Below are positions 9,574 to 16,859 of a DNA stretch of 34,357 nucleotides, in pieces (within the stretch, counting starts at the first letter, position 1; the number at the start of each line of letters is the position of its first letter). The translations under genes were made by a program, and so were the position numbers. The stretch covers positions 1 through 34,357 of the forward strand of contig CANPVX010000008.1 of the NCBI GenBank assembly GCA_947581815.1, written 5' to 3'. The DNA comes from Candidatus Indicimonas acetifermentans (GTDB lineage Bacteria > Gemmatimonadota > Gemmatimonadetes > Palauibacterales > KS3-K002). The notes beneath the pieces were generated by a model. The model was not told the DNA's origin. It did not search any database and saw only the letters and a list, made by a program, of their open reading frames with translations.

Positions 9574-10277
9574 GTTATCTCCTCTTTGATTCCAACGGTC
9601 AGTTCAGCGGGGGGCGCCGGCTCGGCGGCGGCCGCGTCGCTCGCCACGCCTTCGATGTTGCCCGTGGGTCGGGAAGCTTTGTACACCCAGACGACCCTCT
9701 GCACGGCAGTGAAATTAGTCAGAGCCGCCAGCACTACGATCACAAAGCCGAGGACTAAGCCGCCGTTGGCTTCGCCGAACAAGACAGCGGCGAGGCCTAT
9801 GGCGATCACACGTTCGCCGCGCTGCATCAGGCCGACCTTGCAGTCGATCCCCAAGGCCTCCGCCCTGGCACGCGTGTAGCTGACCATCAGCGAGCCGGCC
9901 ATGGCCAACATGGTGGCGTAGATCATGAACACGTCACCGAGATCGGCCCGGTAGTCGTTGTAGAGTGAGAGGATCCCCGCGTAGACGGCGATCTCTGAGA
10001 ATCGATCCAGGGTAGAGTCGTAGAACGAGCCGAATTGCGAGTCGAGCCCGGTAGCGCGGGCCACGCGCCCGTCAAATATATCGAAGATCCCACCCACGAG
10101 GATCAGGACGCCCGCCGTTCGCACATGATGTGAATGAAACAGGAAAGCGGAGCTCACGGTGATCAAGAACCCCAGCGTGGTGAGGATGTTGGGGTGGATC
10201 CTCCCTCTCACCATCGCATCCGTGATCGGCTGCACCGAGCCGACTACGGCGCGTTCAATCGCTTTCCTAAGATTCAT
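9570..10277 (-). CDS. CDP-alcohol phosphatidyltransferase (candidate phosphatidylinositol-phosphate synthase)
   Basis: The 235-residue membrane enzyme has about six hydrophobic spans and the full CDP-alcohol phosphotransferase signature in FDIFDGRVARATG, continuing to FGSFYDSTLDR, so all of D-x2-D-G-x2-A-R-x8-G-x3-D-x3-D is present near residues 66-92. The family transfers a phosphatidyl group from CDP-diacylglycerol to an alcohol: glycerol-3-phosphate, serine or inositol-phosphate. The overlap with ino1, which makes inositol-phosphate, and the similarity of the motif region to actinobacterial enzymes of this type make inositol-phosphate the leading acceptor; this is inference. The C-terminal ~35 residues are Ala/Pro/Glu-rich. 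The ATG at 10277 lacks an obvious Shine-Dalgarno, and its leader carries a G-run tract. Confidence 0.9.
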   Translation of the reverse strand: MNLRKAIERAVVGSVQPITDAMVRGRIHPNILTTLGFLITVSSAFLFHSHHVRTAGVLILVGGIFDIFDGRVARATGLDSQFGSFYDSTLDRFSEIAVYAGILSLYNDYRADLGDVFMIYATMLAMAGSLMVSYTRARAEALGIDCKVGLMQRGERVIAIGLAAVLFGEANGGLVLGFVIVVLAALTNFTAVQRVVWVYKASRPTGNIEGVASDAAAAEPAPPAELTVGIKEEIT

Positions 10278-10302
10278 GTCGCATACAGGATTGGAGTGAG
10301 TG

Positions 10303-10330
10303 CCCGCCCCCGCCCCGTCCCGCCCGCCCC
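10303..10330 (-). promoter_or_regulatory. Potential G-quadruplex in the leader of the phosphatidyltransferase gene
   Basis: On the coding strand, six runs of three to five G are separated by loops of only 1-2 nt. The tract lies about 26-53 nt upstream of the ATG at 10277, within the 104-bp gap after prmC. Apart from this, the gap holds only a short GACTC/GAGTC inverted repeat. Confidence 0.6.
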
Positions 10331-10381
10331 TTCGTTGTCCAGACTCGAGTTAGAGTCGCTGGGATTCCCGGAGCTTCAGAA

Positions 10382-11293
10382 TCAGACGCTTAGCTCGCTC
10401 AAGATGAAGCGAGCTCTCTCGGCCAGATCGCGAGCCACACGCGGCTCTCGGAACACGCCACTGGCACGAACGCCGCTAGCCGCCGCCTCGGCGATGGCCG
10501 GTGACACCTCCAGCGCTAATAGGCCTTCGGGCTCCAGGTGTGCCGCCGCTCCCTCGACGATGCGCTCGATCACTTCGAGTCCGGTGGGACCGGCAAAAAG
10601 CGCTTCCCGTGGCTCCCAGTCACGGACCTCGGCGGGCAGACCATCAGCCTCGCCGAGTGCTACATAGGGCGGATTAGACACGATCACGTGGAAGCGCTCG
10701 CCCCGCCTGACCGCATCCGGGAAGGCGCCCACGCGAAAATCGACACGTGACTCGACTCCGACCTCAACCGCGTTTTGTCCAGCAACTTTCAAGGCGTCCG
10801 CCGAGATGTCAACCGTCACGCCCCTCTCGAACGGACCCTCCGTGAGAAGGCTCAGTGCGATCGCCCCCGACCCCGTGCCGATATCCAGAAAGCTCAGATC
10901 CGCCCTTCCGGCGCTCCACTCCAGCACGCGATCCACCAGCTGCTCTGTCTCGGGGCGAGGAATCAGAACAGAGCGATTCACGCGGAGGTTCAGATTCCTG
11001 AACGCGGCGCGTCCCTCAACGTATTGGAGCGGCTCGCCGCCCGCCCTGCGTTCGAGTCGCCGCTCGTACTCCACGAGCTGCGGCGCGGAAAGCTGTCGCT
11101 GATCGTCCAACCAGAGCACGGCCGGGCTCACGCCCAGCACACCCGCGAGTAGGAAGCCGGACTCCCGCCGTGCGTCGGAGCCGGATCGAGCGGCGAGCGC
11201 CCGGCGCCCGCGCTCGAGCGCTCTCTCCACGTTCACGCGGGCCCCGCGGGCCCCGCGGGCCCCGGACACCCCAGTCGCTGGCGAGCGGCTCAT
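10382..11293 (-). CDS. prmC: Peptide chain release factor N5-glutamine methyltransferase
   Basis: PrmC methylates the glutamine of the GGQ motif of release factors, the first of which (prfA) is the gene directly upstream. The 303-residue product has an N-terminal helical substrate-binding domain with LLAGVLGVS and YVEGRAAF, the PrmC-specific [13 protein letters not shown], the SAM-binding loop [14 protein letters not shown] (137-150) and the catalytic NPPY (207-210). The ATG at 11293 overlaps the prfA stop by 4 bp (ATGA). Its first 19 residues include three GAR triplets encoded by a 9-bp tandem repeat. A GTG at residue 20 is an alternative start, but the ATGA overlap favours the longer form. 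The prfA-prmC order is widely conserved. Confidence 0.96.
   Translation of the reverse strand: MSRSPATGVSGARGARGARVNVERALERGRRALAARSGSDARRESGFLLAGVLGVSPAVLWLDDQRQLSAPQLVEYERRLERRAGGEPLQYVEGRAAFRNLNLRVNRSVLIPRPETEQLVDRVLEWSAGRADLSFLDIGTGSGAIALSLLTEGPFERGVTVDISADALKVAGQNAVEVGVESRVDFRVGAFPDAVRRGERFHVIVSNPPYVALGEADGLPAEVRDWEPREALFAGPTGLEVIERIVEGAAAHLEPEGLLALEVSPAIAEAAASGVRASGVFREPRVARDLAERARFILSELSV
11237..11263 (-). repeat. 9-bp tandem repeat (three perfect copies) in prmC
   Basis: Three identical copies of GCGGGCCCC on the plus strand encode the Gly-Ala-Arg triplets at residues 11-19 of PrmC. The unit length is a multiple of three, so gain or loss of copies would keep the frame. Confidence 0.9.
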
Positions 11294-12369
11294 GCGCTCA
11301 GTCGCTCCGCGCGGCGGGCGAGGCGCAACTCGCGCAAGATCTCATCCAGGTCGCCGCCCAGGATCTCTTGCAATCTGTAGAGAGTGAGGCTGATGCGGTG
11401 GTCGGTAACACGACCCTGCGGGAAGTTGTAGGTGCGAATCTTGGCCGATCGATCCCCGGTTCCGATCTGCAGGCGCCGCTCCCGCGCCCGCTCCGACTCC
11501 TGTTCAGCAATCATCATGTCCAGAAGGCGACTTCTCAGGACCTTCATCGCCTTCGCTTTGTTCTTGTGCTGTGATTTCTCGTCCTGGCAGGTAACCACGA
11601 GGCCGGTAGGCGTGTGCGTGACGCGGACGGCGGAATCCGTCGTATTCACGCTCTGGCCGCCCGGGCCGGAGGAACGGTATACGTCGATCTTGAGATCCTC
11701 CGGGTTGATTTCGACATCGACGTCCTCGGCCTCAGGGAGCACCGCAACGCTCGCGGCCGATGTATGGATCCTGCCCTGACTTTCCGTCTCCGGCACTCGC
11801 TGCACGCGGTGCACGCCCGACTCGTAGCGCAGGGTTCCGTAGGCGTCTTTCCCCTTAACCGTGAAGATGATCTCCTTCAGGCCACCCAAAGTGCCTTCGC
11901 TTCTCGAAAGGATCTCGGTCTTCCAGCCGTTACCCTCGGCGAAACGCGTGTACATGCGAAAGAGGTCGGAGGCAAACAGACCCGCCTCGTCGCCTCCTGT
12001 GCCTGCACGGATCTCGATCACGGCTTGCCGATCGTCGAGCGGATCCTTTGGCGTGAGGAGATCGCGCGCCTCCGCTTCGAGGTCGGCGATCGTCGATTCC
12101 AGCGACTCGATCTCGGAGCGGGCCAATTCGGCCAGATCGTCGTCCTCGGTCGACTCGCTCAGCTCGCGCGCCTGGCGCAGCTCCTCATCGAGCTTCGCCA
12201 CTTGGGCGCCCACCTCGGCGATGCGCTCGAGCGTAGCATGCTCCTGCGCGATGTGGCGTAACTGCGTTGGGTTTGAGATCACTTCGGGGCTGGCCAGCTG
12301 GTCAGCCAGCTGCTCGCGCCGCTCAACGGCCTCGTCGATCTTCTCTCTCAGCCGATCAGAAGGCGTCAT
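11290..12369 (-). CDS. prfA: Peptide chain release factor 1
   Basis: RF1 recognises UAA and UAG stop codons and triggers peptide release. The 359-residue product contains the RF1-type tripeptide region [13 protein letters not shown], with P-E-T at 193-195 (PxT is the RF1 codon-reading motif, as against SPF in RF2), and the catalytic GGQ at 237-239 within [17 protein letters not shown]. The C-terminal [14 protein letters not shown] block is typical. The ATG at 12369 lacks a strong ribosome-binding site. It follows rpmE after 51 bp and overlaps prmC by 4 bp, giving the common rpmE-prfA-prmC unit. Confidence 0.97.
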   Translation of the reverse strand: MTPSDRLREKIDEAVERREQLADQLASPEVISNPTQLRHIAQEHATLERIAEVGAQVAKLDEELRQARELSESTEDDDLAELARSEIESLESTIADLEAEARDLLTPKDPLDDRQAVIEIRAGTGGDEAGLFASDLFRMYTRFAEGNGWKTEILSRSEGTLGGLKEIIFTVKGKDAYGTLRYESGVHRVQRVPETESQGRIHTSAASVAVLPEAEDVDVEINPEDLKIDVYRSSGPGGQSVNTTDSAVRVTHTPTGLVVTCQDEKSQHKNKAKAMKVLRSRLLDMMIAEQESERARERRLQIGTGDRSAKIRTYNFPQGRVTDHRISLTLYRLQEILGGDLDEILRELRLARRAERLSA

Positions 12370-12420
12370 CTCAAGAACGTAATCCGGAGGGGGCTTGGGG
12401 CGGGGGGCTGAGCCTCCGGC

Positions 12421-12786
12421 TTACTCCTCCTTCTTATCGGAGGCGGCCGCCGCCTGCGGTTCCTCGGCGGGCTTCGCCTCTGCTGCTTTATTCTCAGGCG
12501 CTTTACCCTCAGCTTTGCCCTCAGTCTTCTTGGCCGCTTTGGCTTTTGTGGCGGGCTGGCGCTTGGCTTTCTTGCGCTTGCCACCCTCGCCGTCGCCGTA
12601 CTTGCGACGGAAACGCTCCACTCGGCCCGCCGTGTCTACGAGCTTCTGCCGGCCCGTGAAGAACGGATGGCAGCGCGAGCAGATCTCCACGTGGATCGAC
12701 TCAACGGTCGACCGCGTGGTGAACGTATGCCCGCAGGCACAAGTGACGAGAGTCTCTGTGTACTCGGGGTGGATTCCCTTTTTCAT
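12421..12786 (-). CDS. rpmE: Ribosomal protein bL31 with a long Lys/Ala-rich C-terminal tail
   Basis: The N-terminal ~70 residues are a normal zinc-type bL31: MKKGIHPEY, then [13 protein letters not shown] and [25 protein letters not shown], with four cysteines at 16, 18, 36 and 39 as zinc ligands. The usual protein stops after about 70-85 residues. Here a tail of about 50 residues continues, first strongly basic ([18 protein letters not shown]), then mixed and acidic (Ala/Glu/Lys/Pro), ending in DKKEE. I chose ATG at 12786, because GGGG lies 8 nt upstream; an in-frame GTG at 12792 would leave only 2 nt. The gene heads rpmE-prfA-prmC, after a terminator. Confidence 0.95.
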   Translation of the reverse strand: MKKGIHPEYTETLVTCACGHTFTTRSTVESIHVEICSRCHPFFTGRQKLVDTAGRVERFRRKYGDGEGGKRKKAKRQPATKAKAAKKTEGKAEGKAPENKAAEAKPAEEPQAAAASDKKEE

Positions 12787-12798
12787 CGACACAGCCCC

Positions 12799-12811
12799 GG
12801 TTCGAAGAACC
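12799..12811. promoter_or_regulatory. Short inverted repeat in the rpmE leader
   Basis: GGTTC-GAA-GAACC is a perfect 5-bp inverted repeat 12 nt upstream of the rpmE ATG, immediately before the GGGG ribosome-binding site. It could be a small leader hairpin or an operator half-site pair. Confidence 0.3.
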
Positions 12812-12818
12812 TAAATCT

Positions 12819-12846
12819 GAATAACAACGGCCCCGTGAGGGGGCCG
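12819..12846 (-). terminator. Intrinsic terminator after lnt
   Basis: On the minus strand, a perfect 7-bp GC-rich stem (CGGCCCC/GGGGCCG, 12828-12846) with a 5-nt loop is followed by TTGTTATT. It lies about 95 bp past the lnt stop and 32 bp before rpmE. It most likely ends the long upstream cluster, but if the promoter at 12868-12895 is real it would sit in the rpmE leader. Confidence 0.75.
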
Positions 12847-12867
12847 CCAAGCCTCAGGATATGGCCT

Positions 12868-12895
12868 AATGTATCAGCCGCCCGCCGACGGGCAA
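12868..12895 (-). promoter_or_regulatory. Weak candidate promoter for rpmE
   Basis: TTGCCC (12890-12895) and TACATT (12868-12873) on the minus strand are separated by 16 nt. Each hexamer matches the housekeeping consensus at four of six positions. It would place the terminator-like hairpin inside the rpmE leader. Confidence 0.25.
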
Positions 12896-12941
12896 GCGGA
12901 ATCGCCGCAGTAGCACAATGCCGCGCTGCGTTCTCGAGTTC

Positions 12942-14597
12942 CTAGGCCGAGGCTGAGGCGGTCTTGGCACGGCGCTCTCTCCAGACGCTCCCGCCGACGA
13001 GAAGCGCGGCGCCCAGGGCGGCGAGCCACCCGACCCAGTCGCCGAAACGTGTGTAGAGTGTGAGTCCATCGGTGGTCTCGACAACACCGACCCGCGCGGC
13101 GGGCTCGAAGAGCTCGGTGAGCTGGTGCGCCCGGCCGCGGGGGTCGAAGAAGCCCGAGATGCCGGTGTTGGCCGCCCGGGCGATTCCGATGCGATTTTCG
13201 ATGGCTCGCATCACGAGGTGCGCGGGGTGCTGGTAAAGCGCGCTGGTCTGACTCCACCAGGGCTCGGCGCGCCCGAACCAGGCATCGTTGGTGATATTGA
13301 GGAGGAAGTCGGCGCCGTGTCTCCGGTATGTGCGCGCGTGGAGGGCGAAGATGGACTCGTAGCAAATGAGGACGCCGAAGCGTTCACCGTTCAACGACAT
13401 GATGGGCTGATCGTCGCCGCGACCGAAGCCGCCGAACCAGCGCAGGAAGGCCCCGACGTTTCCGACGAGCGGCACGCGCCAGTTCTGGGAAGAGCGGCGA
13501 ATATCGCGCATCCAGGCGATGGGCACGAAGGGAACACGCTCGACGATGGGCACGAGATAATGCTTGCGGTAGACGCCCGAGAGGCTCCCCTGGCTGTCGA
13601 GATACACTGCGGCATTGTAGTAGTCGAAGCCTCCGTCTCGATGCGCTTCTAGGTCGAGGGCGCCGAAGACGATAGGAACGTTGTTTCGCCGGGAGAGCGC
13701 CGCCGCCCACAGCGTCCAACCCCTATCGCGCTCGAAGAATCCGGGCAGCGCCGTCTCGGGCCAGACGACGAGATCGATGTTCCGTTCGGTCGCGATCGCG
13801 ACGCGTGTCAACCGGTCGAGGGCGCTCTTGCTACTATCCCGTGCAAGCTCTCGGTTGAGCTTCAAGTCTTCCGGTATGTTGGGTTGAACCACGAGTACGC
13901 GAGCCGCGGGTCGGGTCACCAGCGTCTCCCAGCGGAAGAGCGAATACCCCACCGGTAGACCGATCAGCAACAGAAGTGCAGCCGACCACCGCCGCCATCG
14001 GATCTTCAGGCCGTCGAGCCACCACTCGGCTAGCAGACCGTTGATCGCGGCGAGCCAGAAGGAAACGCCGTGGGCACCGGCGACGTCAGCGAAGCCGATG
14101 AGCTGTGGAAACCCAGTTAACGAATGGCCGAGGCCGAGCCAGGGGAAGGCCAGGTCGCCCAGGTGTCCCCTCAACCATTCGACGGCGACGAGGAAAACTG
14201 GAAGAGAGATCCAGAAGGGCATCGAATGCCGATAGCGCAATCGATGGATCGAATAGCCTGCGCCTGCGAGAAAACCGGAAAGAACGACGGCGGTGATGAG
14301 GTAGCCGAGGAGCGACAGCCAGGTGTAAAAGACAAGGGCTGTGAAGAGCCAGTACAGCAACATGCCGTAATAGACGACACCCATCCAGAACGTGGCACGC
14401 GCCGCCGAGCGTGAGCCCTCGGCACTCGCTGGGCAGGACGACACGAAGAAGAGAAAGGGCACAAGCGCGATGAAAGGTGGAAACAAGAGGTGGAAGGGTG
14501 GAAAGGAGATGGCGAGGAGTATCCCGCTGACAACAGGTAGGCCGAGCTCTTTTCCTCTAGGGAGGAGGGGGTGGAGGGGGTGGAGGGGGCGCTTCAC
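12942..14597 (-). CDS. lnt: Apolipoprotein N-acyltransferase
   Basis: Lnt adds the third acyl chain to the N-terminal cysteine of lipoproteins in the inner membrane. The 551-residue product has about six N-terminal hydrophobic spans (20-225), then a periplasmic nitrilase-like domain with the catalytic Glu in VVWPETALPGF (E281), Lys in GVYRKHYLVP (K345) and Cys in LICYESIF (C412), and one final span (about 520-540). The GTG at 14597 makes a 4-bp GTGA overlap with the upstream oxidoreductase stop. The first residues are encoded by a 9-bp tandem repeat giving Leu-His-Pro units. The same cluster carries lolA, the next step in outer-membrane lipoprotein handling, so lipoprotein maturation and sorting are co-located. 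Confidence 0.96.
   Translation of the reverse strand: MKRPLHPLHPLLPRGKELGLPVVSGILLAISFPPFHLLFPPFIALVPFLFFVSSCPASAEGSRSAARATFWMGVVYYGMLLYWLFTALVFYTWLSLLGYLITAVVLSGFLAGAGYSIHRLRYRHSMPFWISLPVFLVAVEWLRGHLGDLAFPWLGLGHSLTGFPQLIGFADVAGAHGVSFWLAAINGLLAEWWLDGLKIRWRRWSAALLLLIGLPVGYSLFRWETLVTRPAARVLVVQPNIPEDLKLNRELARDSSKSALDRLTRVAIATERNIDLVVWPETALPGFFERDRGWTLWAAALSRRNNVPIVFGALDLEAHRDGGFDYYNAAVYLDSQGSLSGVYRKHYLVPIVERVPFVPIAWMRDIRRSSQNWRVPLVGNVGAFLRWFGGFGRGDDQPIMSLNGERFGVLICYESIFALHARTYRRHGADFLLNITNDAWFGRAEPWWSQTSALYQHPAHLVMRAIENRIGIARAANTGISGFFDPRGRAHQLTELFEPAARVGVVETTDGLTLYTRFGDWVGWLAALGAALLVGGSVWRERRAKTASASA
14564..14590 (-). repeat. 9-bp tandem repeat at the 5' end of lnt
   Basis: Three copies of GGAGGGGGT on the plus strand (the third ends in C) encode Leu-His-Pro repeats near residues 4-12 of Lnt. 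The plus strand also carries four G-runs of three or more here, so the template strand has quadruplex potential. Confidence 0.8.
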
Positions 14598-15613
14598 AAT
14601 ACAACCTCGCGCCCCTCTTCTGCGGATCTATAGGAAGCATCGACGACCCGCATCAGCGTCGCCTGTTCCTCCGGAAGCCTCGGTTGCGAGTTGCCGCGTA
14701 CGACAGCCAGGAAGTGCTGGAGCTCGCGCCGATATGACGCCGTATAAACGTTCTCCGTGCCCTGCGCCAACCGTGGCGTGACCTCTACGACGACGCCCTC
14801 TTCCTCTTCCTTACTGATCACGAAGGGGGACAGGGAGCCCGAACCGTTCGCGCCGAGGGCGAAGACCGTGTGGCGATCCTGGTGCGCAATAAGATCCCAA
14901 CTGACATCGACGCCCAGAGTCGACTCGCCTTCGAGGCGCAACGCGACCACGGCGGTGTCTTCGAGGCCGTCGCCGTCGCGATCGACAACGTGCGCCGTGA
15001 CCCGCTCCGGAACCGGGTAGCTCAGCAACCAGAGGCCCAGGTCGAGGTTCGTCACTCCCAGGTCCATCAGCACCCCGCCGCCGGCCCGCTCCATGTTGCG
15101 GCGCCAGTCGCGGCGGCGCGGCCTCCGAGTTCGCCGCCGCTGCCAGCTGGCGTGCACATGAAAGATCTCGCCCAACTCACCCCGCTCGATGGCCTGGCGC
15201 AGAGCCCATGCGTCCGGACGGTAGCGGTGGTTATGAGCGACCATGAGGTGGCGGTCGGTCTCTTTCGCGGTAGCGAGCAGGCGCTCCGTCTGCTCGGCGT
15301 TGATGCCGAGCGGCCGCTCGCACAGCACGTGCAAACCGGCGCGCAGCGCGCTCTCGCTGTTGTCGGCATGCAGATAGTTGGGTGTGCAGACGATGACCGC
15401 CTGCAGGCCATCGTGTCCGAGGAGCTCGTCCAGCGACGCGTAGGAAGTAGGCACCCCGAAGCGACCGGCGACGGTCGCGGCCCGTCCGGCATCCTCATCG
15501 CAAACCGCACACACATCGGCGCCCTCGATGCTTGCCAAGGCGGGCAGGTGAGCGACCTGGGCTACGGCACCGCAGCCGACGACTCCAATCGCGATCGTGG
15601 CCTTATCAGCCAT
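14594..15613 (-). CDS. Gfo/Idh/MocA family NAD(P)-dependent oxidoreductase
   Basis: The 339-residue product begins with a Rossmann fold (IGVVGCGAVAQVAHLPAL, residues 11-28), followed by VCTPNYLHADNSESAL and VLCERPLGINAEQTERLL, which carry the conserved E-K/R-P-like substrate motif of the family (here ERPLG, with Arg in place of the usual Lys), then a long C-terminal beta-sheet domain. Family members oxidise or reduce sugars and related polyols such as myo-inositol, glucose derivatives and UDP-sugars. The lysine-to-arginine change at the EKP position may alter or reduce activity. Context (ispG upstream, lnt overlapping downstream) does not reveal the substrate. An inositol dehydrogenase is possible given ino1 nearby, but this is speculation. 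Confidence 0.88.
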   Translation of the reverse strand: MADKATIAIGVVGCGAVAQVAHLPALASIEGADVCAVCDEDAGRAATVAGRFGVPTSYASLDELLGHDGLQAVIVCTPNYLHADNSESALRAGLHVLCERPLGINAEQTERLLATAKETDRHLMVAHNHRYRPDAWALRQAIERGELGEIFHVHASWQRRRTRRPRRRDWRRNMERAGGGVLMDLGVTNLDLGLWLLSYPVPERVTAHVVDRDGDGLEDTAVVALRLEGESTLGVDVSWDLIAHQDRHTVFALGANGSGSLSPFVISKEEEEGVVVEVTPRLAQGTENVYTASYRRELQHFLAVVRGNSQPRLPEEQATLMRVVDASYRSAEEGREVVL

Positions 15614-15646
15614 GGGAGTGAAGAAACAGGTTTAGGGTGGATCCGC

Positions 15647-16780
15647 TCAGGCGGGGTCCCAATCCGGGGTGAAGGTGACTCCATCGACGCCCGGCGGCGG
15701 CCGATCTGGGTTGGGCTCCACCTCTTCGATCAGCTCGAGCATCGCGTCCACGATCTTATCTTCCGGCACCTTGCGGACCATCTTCCCTCGCACATAGAGG
15801 AGCCCCTCACCCTTCCCTCCGGCGATGCCGATGTCGGCTTCCCGTGCCTCGCCCGGTCCGTTGACCGCGCAACCCATCACGGCAACGGTGAGTGGCTTTC
15901 GGATGTCGCGCGTACGCTCTTCCACCTCCTGGGCGAGGCTGATGAGGTCAACCTGGAGTCGGCCGCAGCCGGGGCAGGCGATGATCTCTATACTCTCGCG
16001 CCGCAGATCGAGGGACTCGAGGATCGAGCGGGCGGCGTGGACTTCCTCGACCGGGTCGGCGGACAGCGACACACGAATCGTGTCGCCTATCCCTTCAGCT
16101 AGAATGGTGCCGATGCCGACCGACGACTTGATCGAGCCGACTCGCGGTGTCCCCGCCTCTGTCACGCCAAGGTGGAGCGGGTAGGGGAAGCGCTGCGCGG
16201 CGAGGCGGTAGGCGGCGATCATGAGCGGTACGCGGGACGACTTCAGCGATATAACGATATCCTCGAAGCCCTCGTCCTCGAGCAGCTCGACGTGACGACG
16301 CGCGCTCTCGACCATCGCCTCGGCTGTCGGCCGCCCGTATTGCTCGAGCAGATCGCGCTCGAGCGAGCCCGCGTTGACGCCGACTCTTATGGGGATGCCA
16401 CGATCGCGAGCCGCCTCCACGACCGCCCGGACCCTGTCGGCGCCGCCGATATTCCCCGGGTTGAGTCGCAGCTTAGCTACGCCCGCTTCGGCGGCCTTGA
16501 TCGCCAGGCGGTAGTTGAAGTGGATATCCGCGACAAGCGGGACCGGAGAGTTGTCGACCAGCTGCTTCAGGCAATCCGCCGCCTTATCGTCGAAGACCGC
16601 CGTGCGCACGATCTCGGCGCCCGCATCGGCCAGGCGCCCTACCTCCTCGATCGCAGGCCCGATATCGACGGGACTGGTCAGCGTCATCGACTGGATGGCG
16701 ATCCGGGCGCCTCCACCCACGGGCACGTCGCCGATCATCACACGGCGCGTACTCTGTCTATGCGGAGTTTGGCTGGACAC
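15647..16780 (-). CDS. ispG: 4-Hydroxy-3-methylbut-2-en-1-yl diphosphate synthase
   Basis: IspG carries out the penultimate step of the MEP isoprenoid pathway, converting MEcPP to HMBPP with a [4Fe-4S] cluster. The 377-residue product has the TIM-barrel domain (SMTLTSPVDI, VADIHFNYRLA, KLRLNPGNIG, GVNAGSLE, HLGVTEAG) and the C-terminal cluster domain with CPGCGR (C269, C272), MGCAVNGPGE (C304, E311). The length matches the single-TIM bacterial type. The start is GTG at 16780, with a weak ribosome-binding site. It follows hemL after 79 bp. Its product route feeds the polyprenyl diphosphate synthase at the right end of the window. Confidence 0.97.
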   Translation of the reverse strand: MSSQTPHRQSTRRVMIGDVPVGGGARIAIQSMTLTSPVDIGPAIEEVGRLADAGAEIVRTAVFDDKAADCLKQLVDNSPVPLVADIHFNYRLAIKAAEAGVAKLRLNPGNIGGADRVRAVVEAARDRGIPIRVGVNAGSLERDLLEQYGRPTAEAMVESARRHVELLEDEGFEDIVISLKSSRVPLMIAAYRLAAQRFPYPLHLGVTEAGTPRVGSIKSSVGIGTILAEGIGDTIRVSLSADPVEEVHAARSILESLDLRRESIEIIACPGCGRLQVDLISLAQEVEERTRDIRKPLTVAVMGCAVNGPGEAREADIGIAGGKGEGLLYVRGKMVRKVPEDKIVDAMLELIEEVEPNPDRPPPGVDGVTFTPDWDPA

Positions 16781-16825
16781 AGTGATCTGATCCGTCTTTA
16801 GTCGTTTTCGCGGGGTTCGTCAGTC

Positions 16826-16850
16826 AGCGAAGCCAGAAGCCCGCTTCGCT
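16826..16850 (-). other. Hairpin between hemL and ispG
   Basis: An 8-bp perfect inverted repeat (AGCGAAGC/GCTTCGCT) with a 9-nt loop begins 10 bp after the hemL stop on the minus strand. No U-tract follows, so it may be an mRNA-stabilising or processing structure, not a terminator. Confidence 0.4.
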
Positions 16851-16859
16851 AGTCAGAAT

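Noticed and set aside
12880-12894. GCCCG/CGGGC hairpin after lnt
   Set aside because: It is only 5 bp and lacks a U-tract; the stronger hairpin at 12828-12846 explains termination.
14870-16102. 410-codon plus-strand open frame opposite the oxidoreductase and ispG
   Set aside because: It covers conserved motifs of both minus-strand genes in antisense and lacks any family signature.
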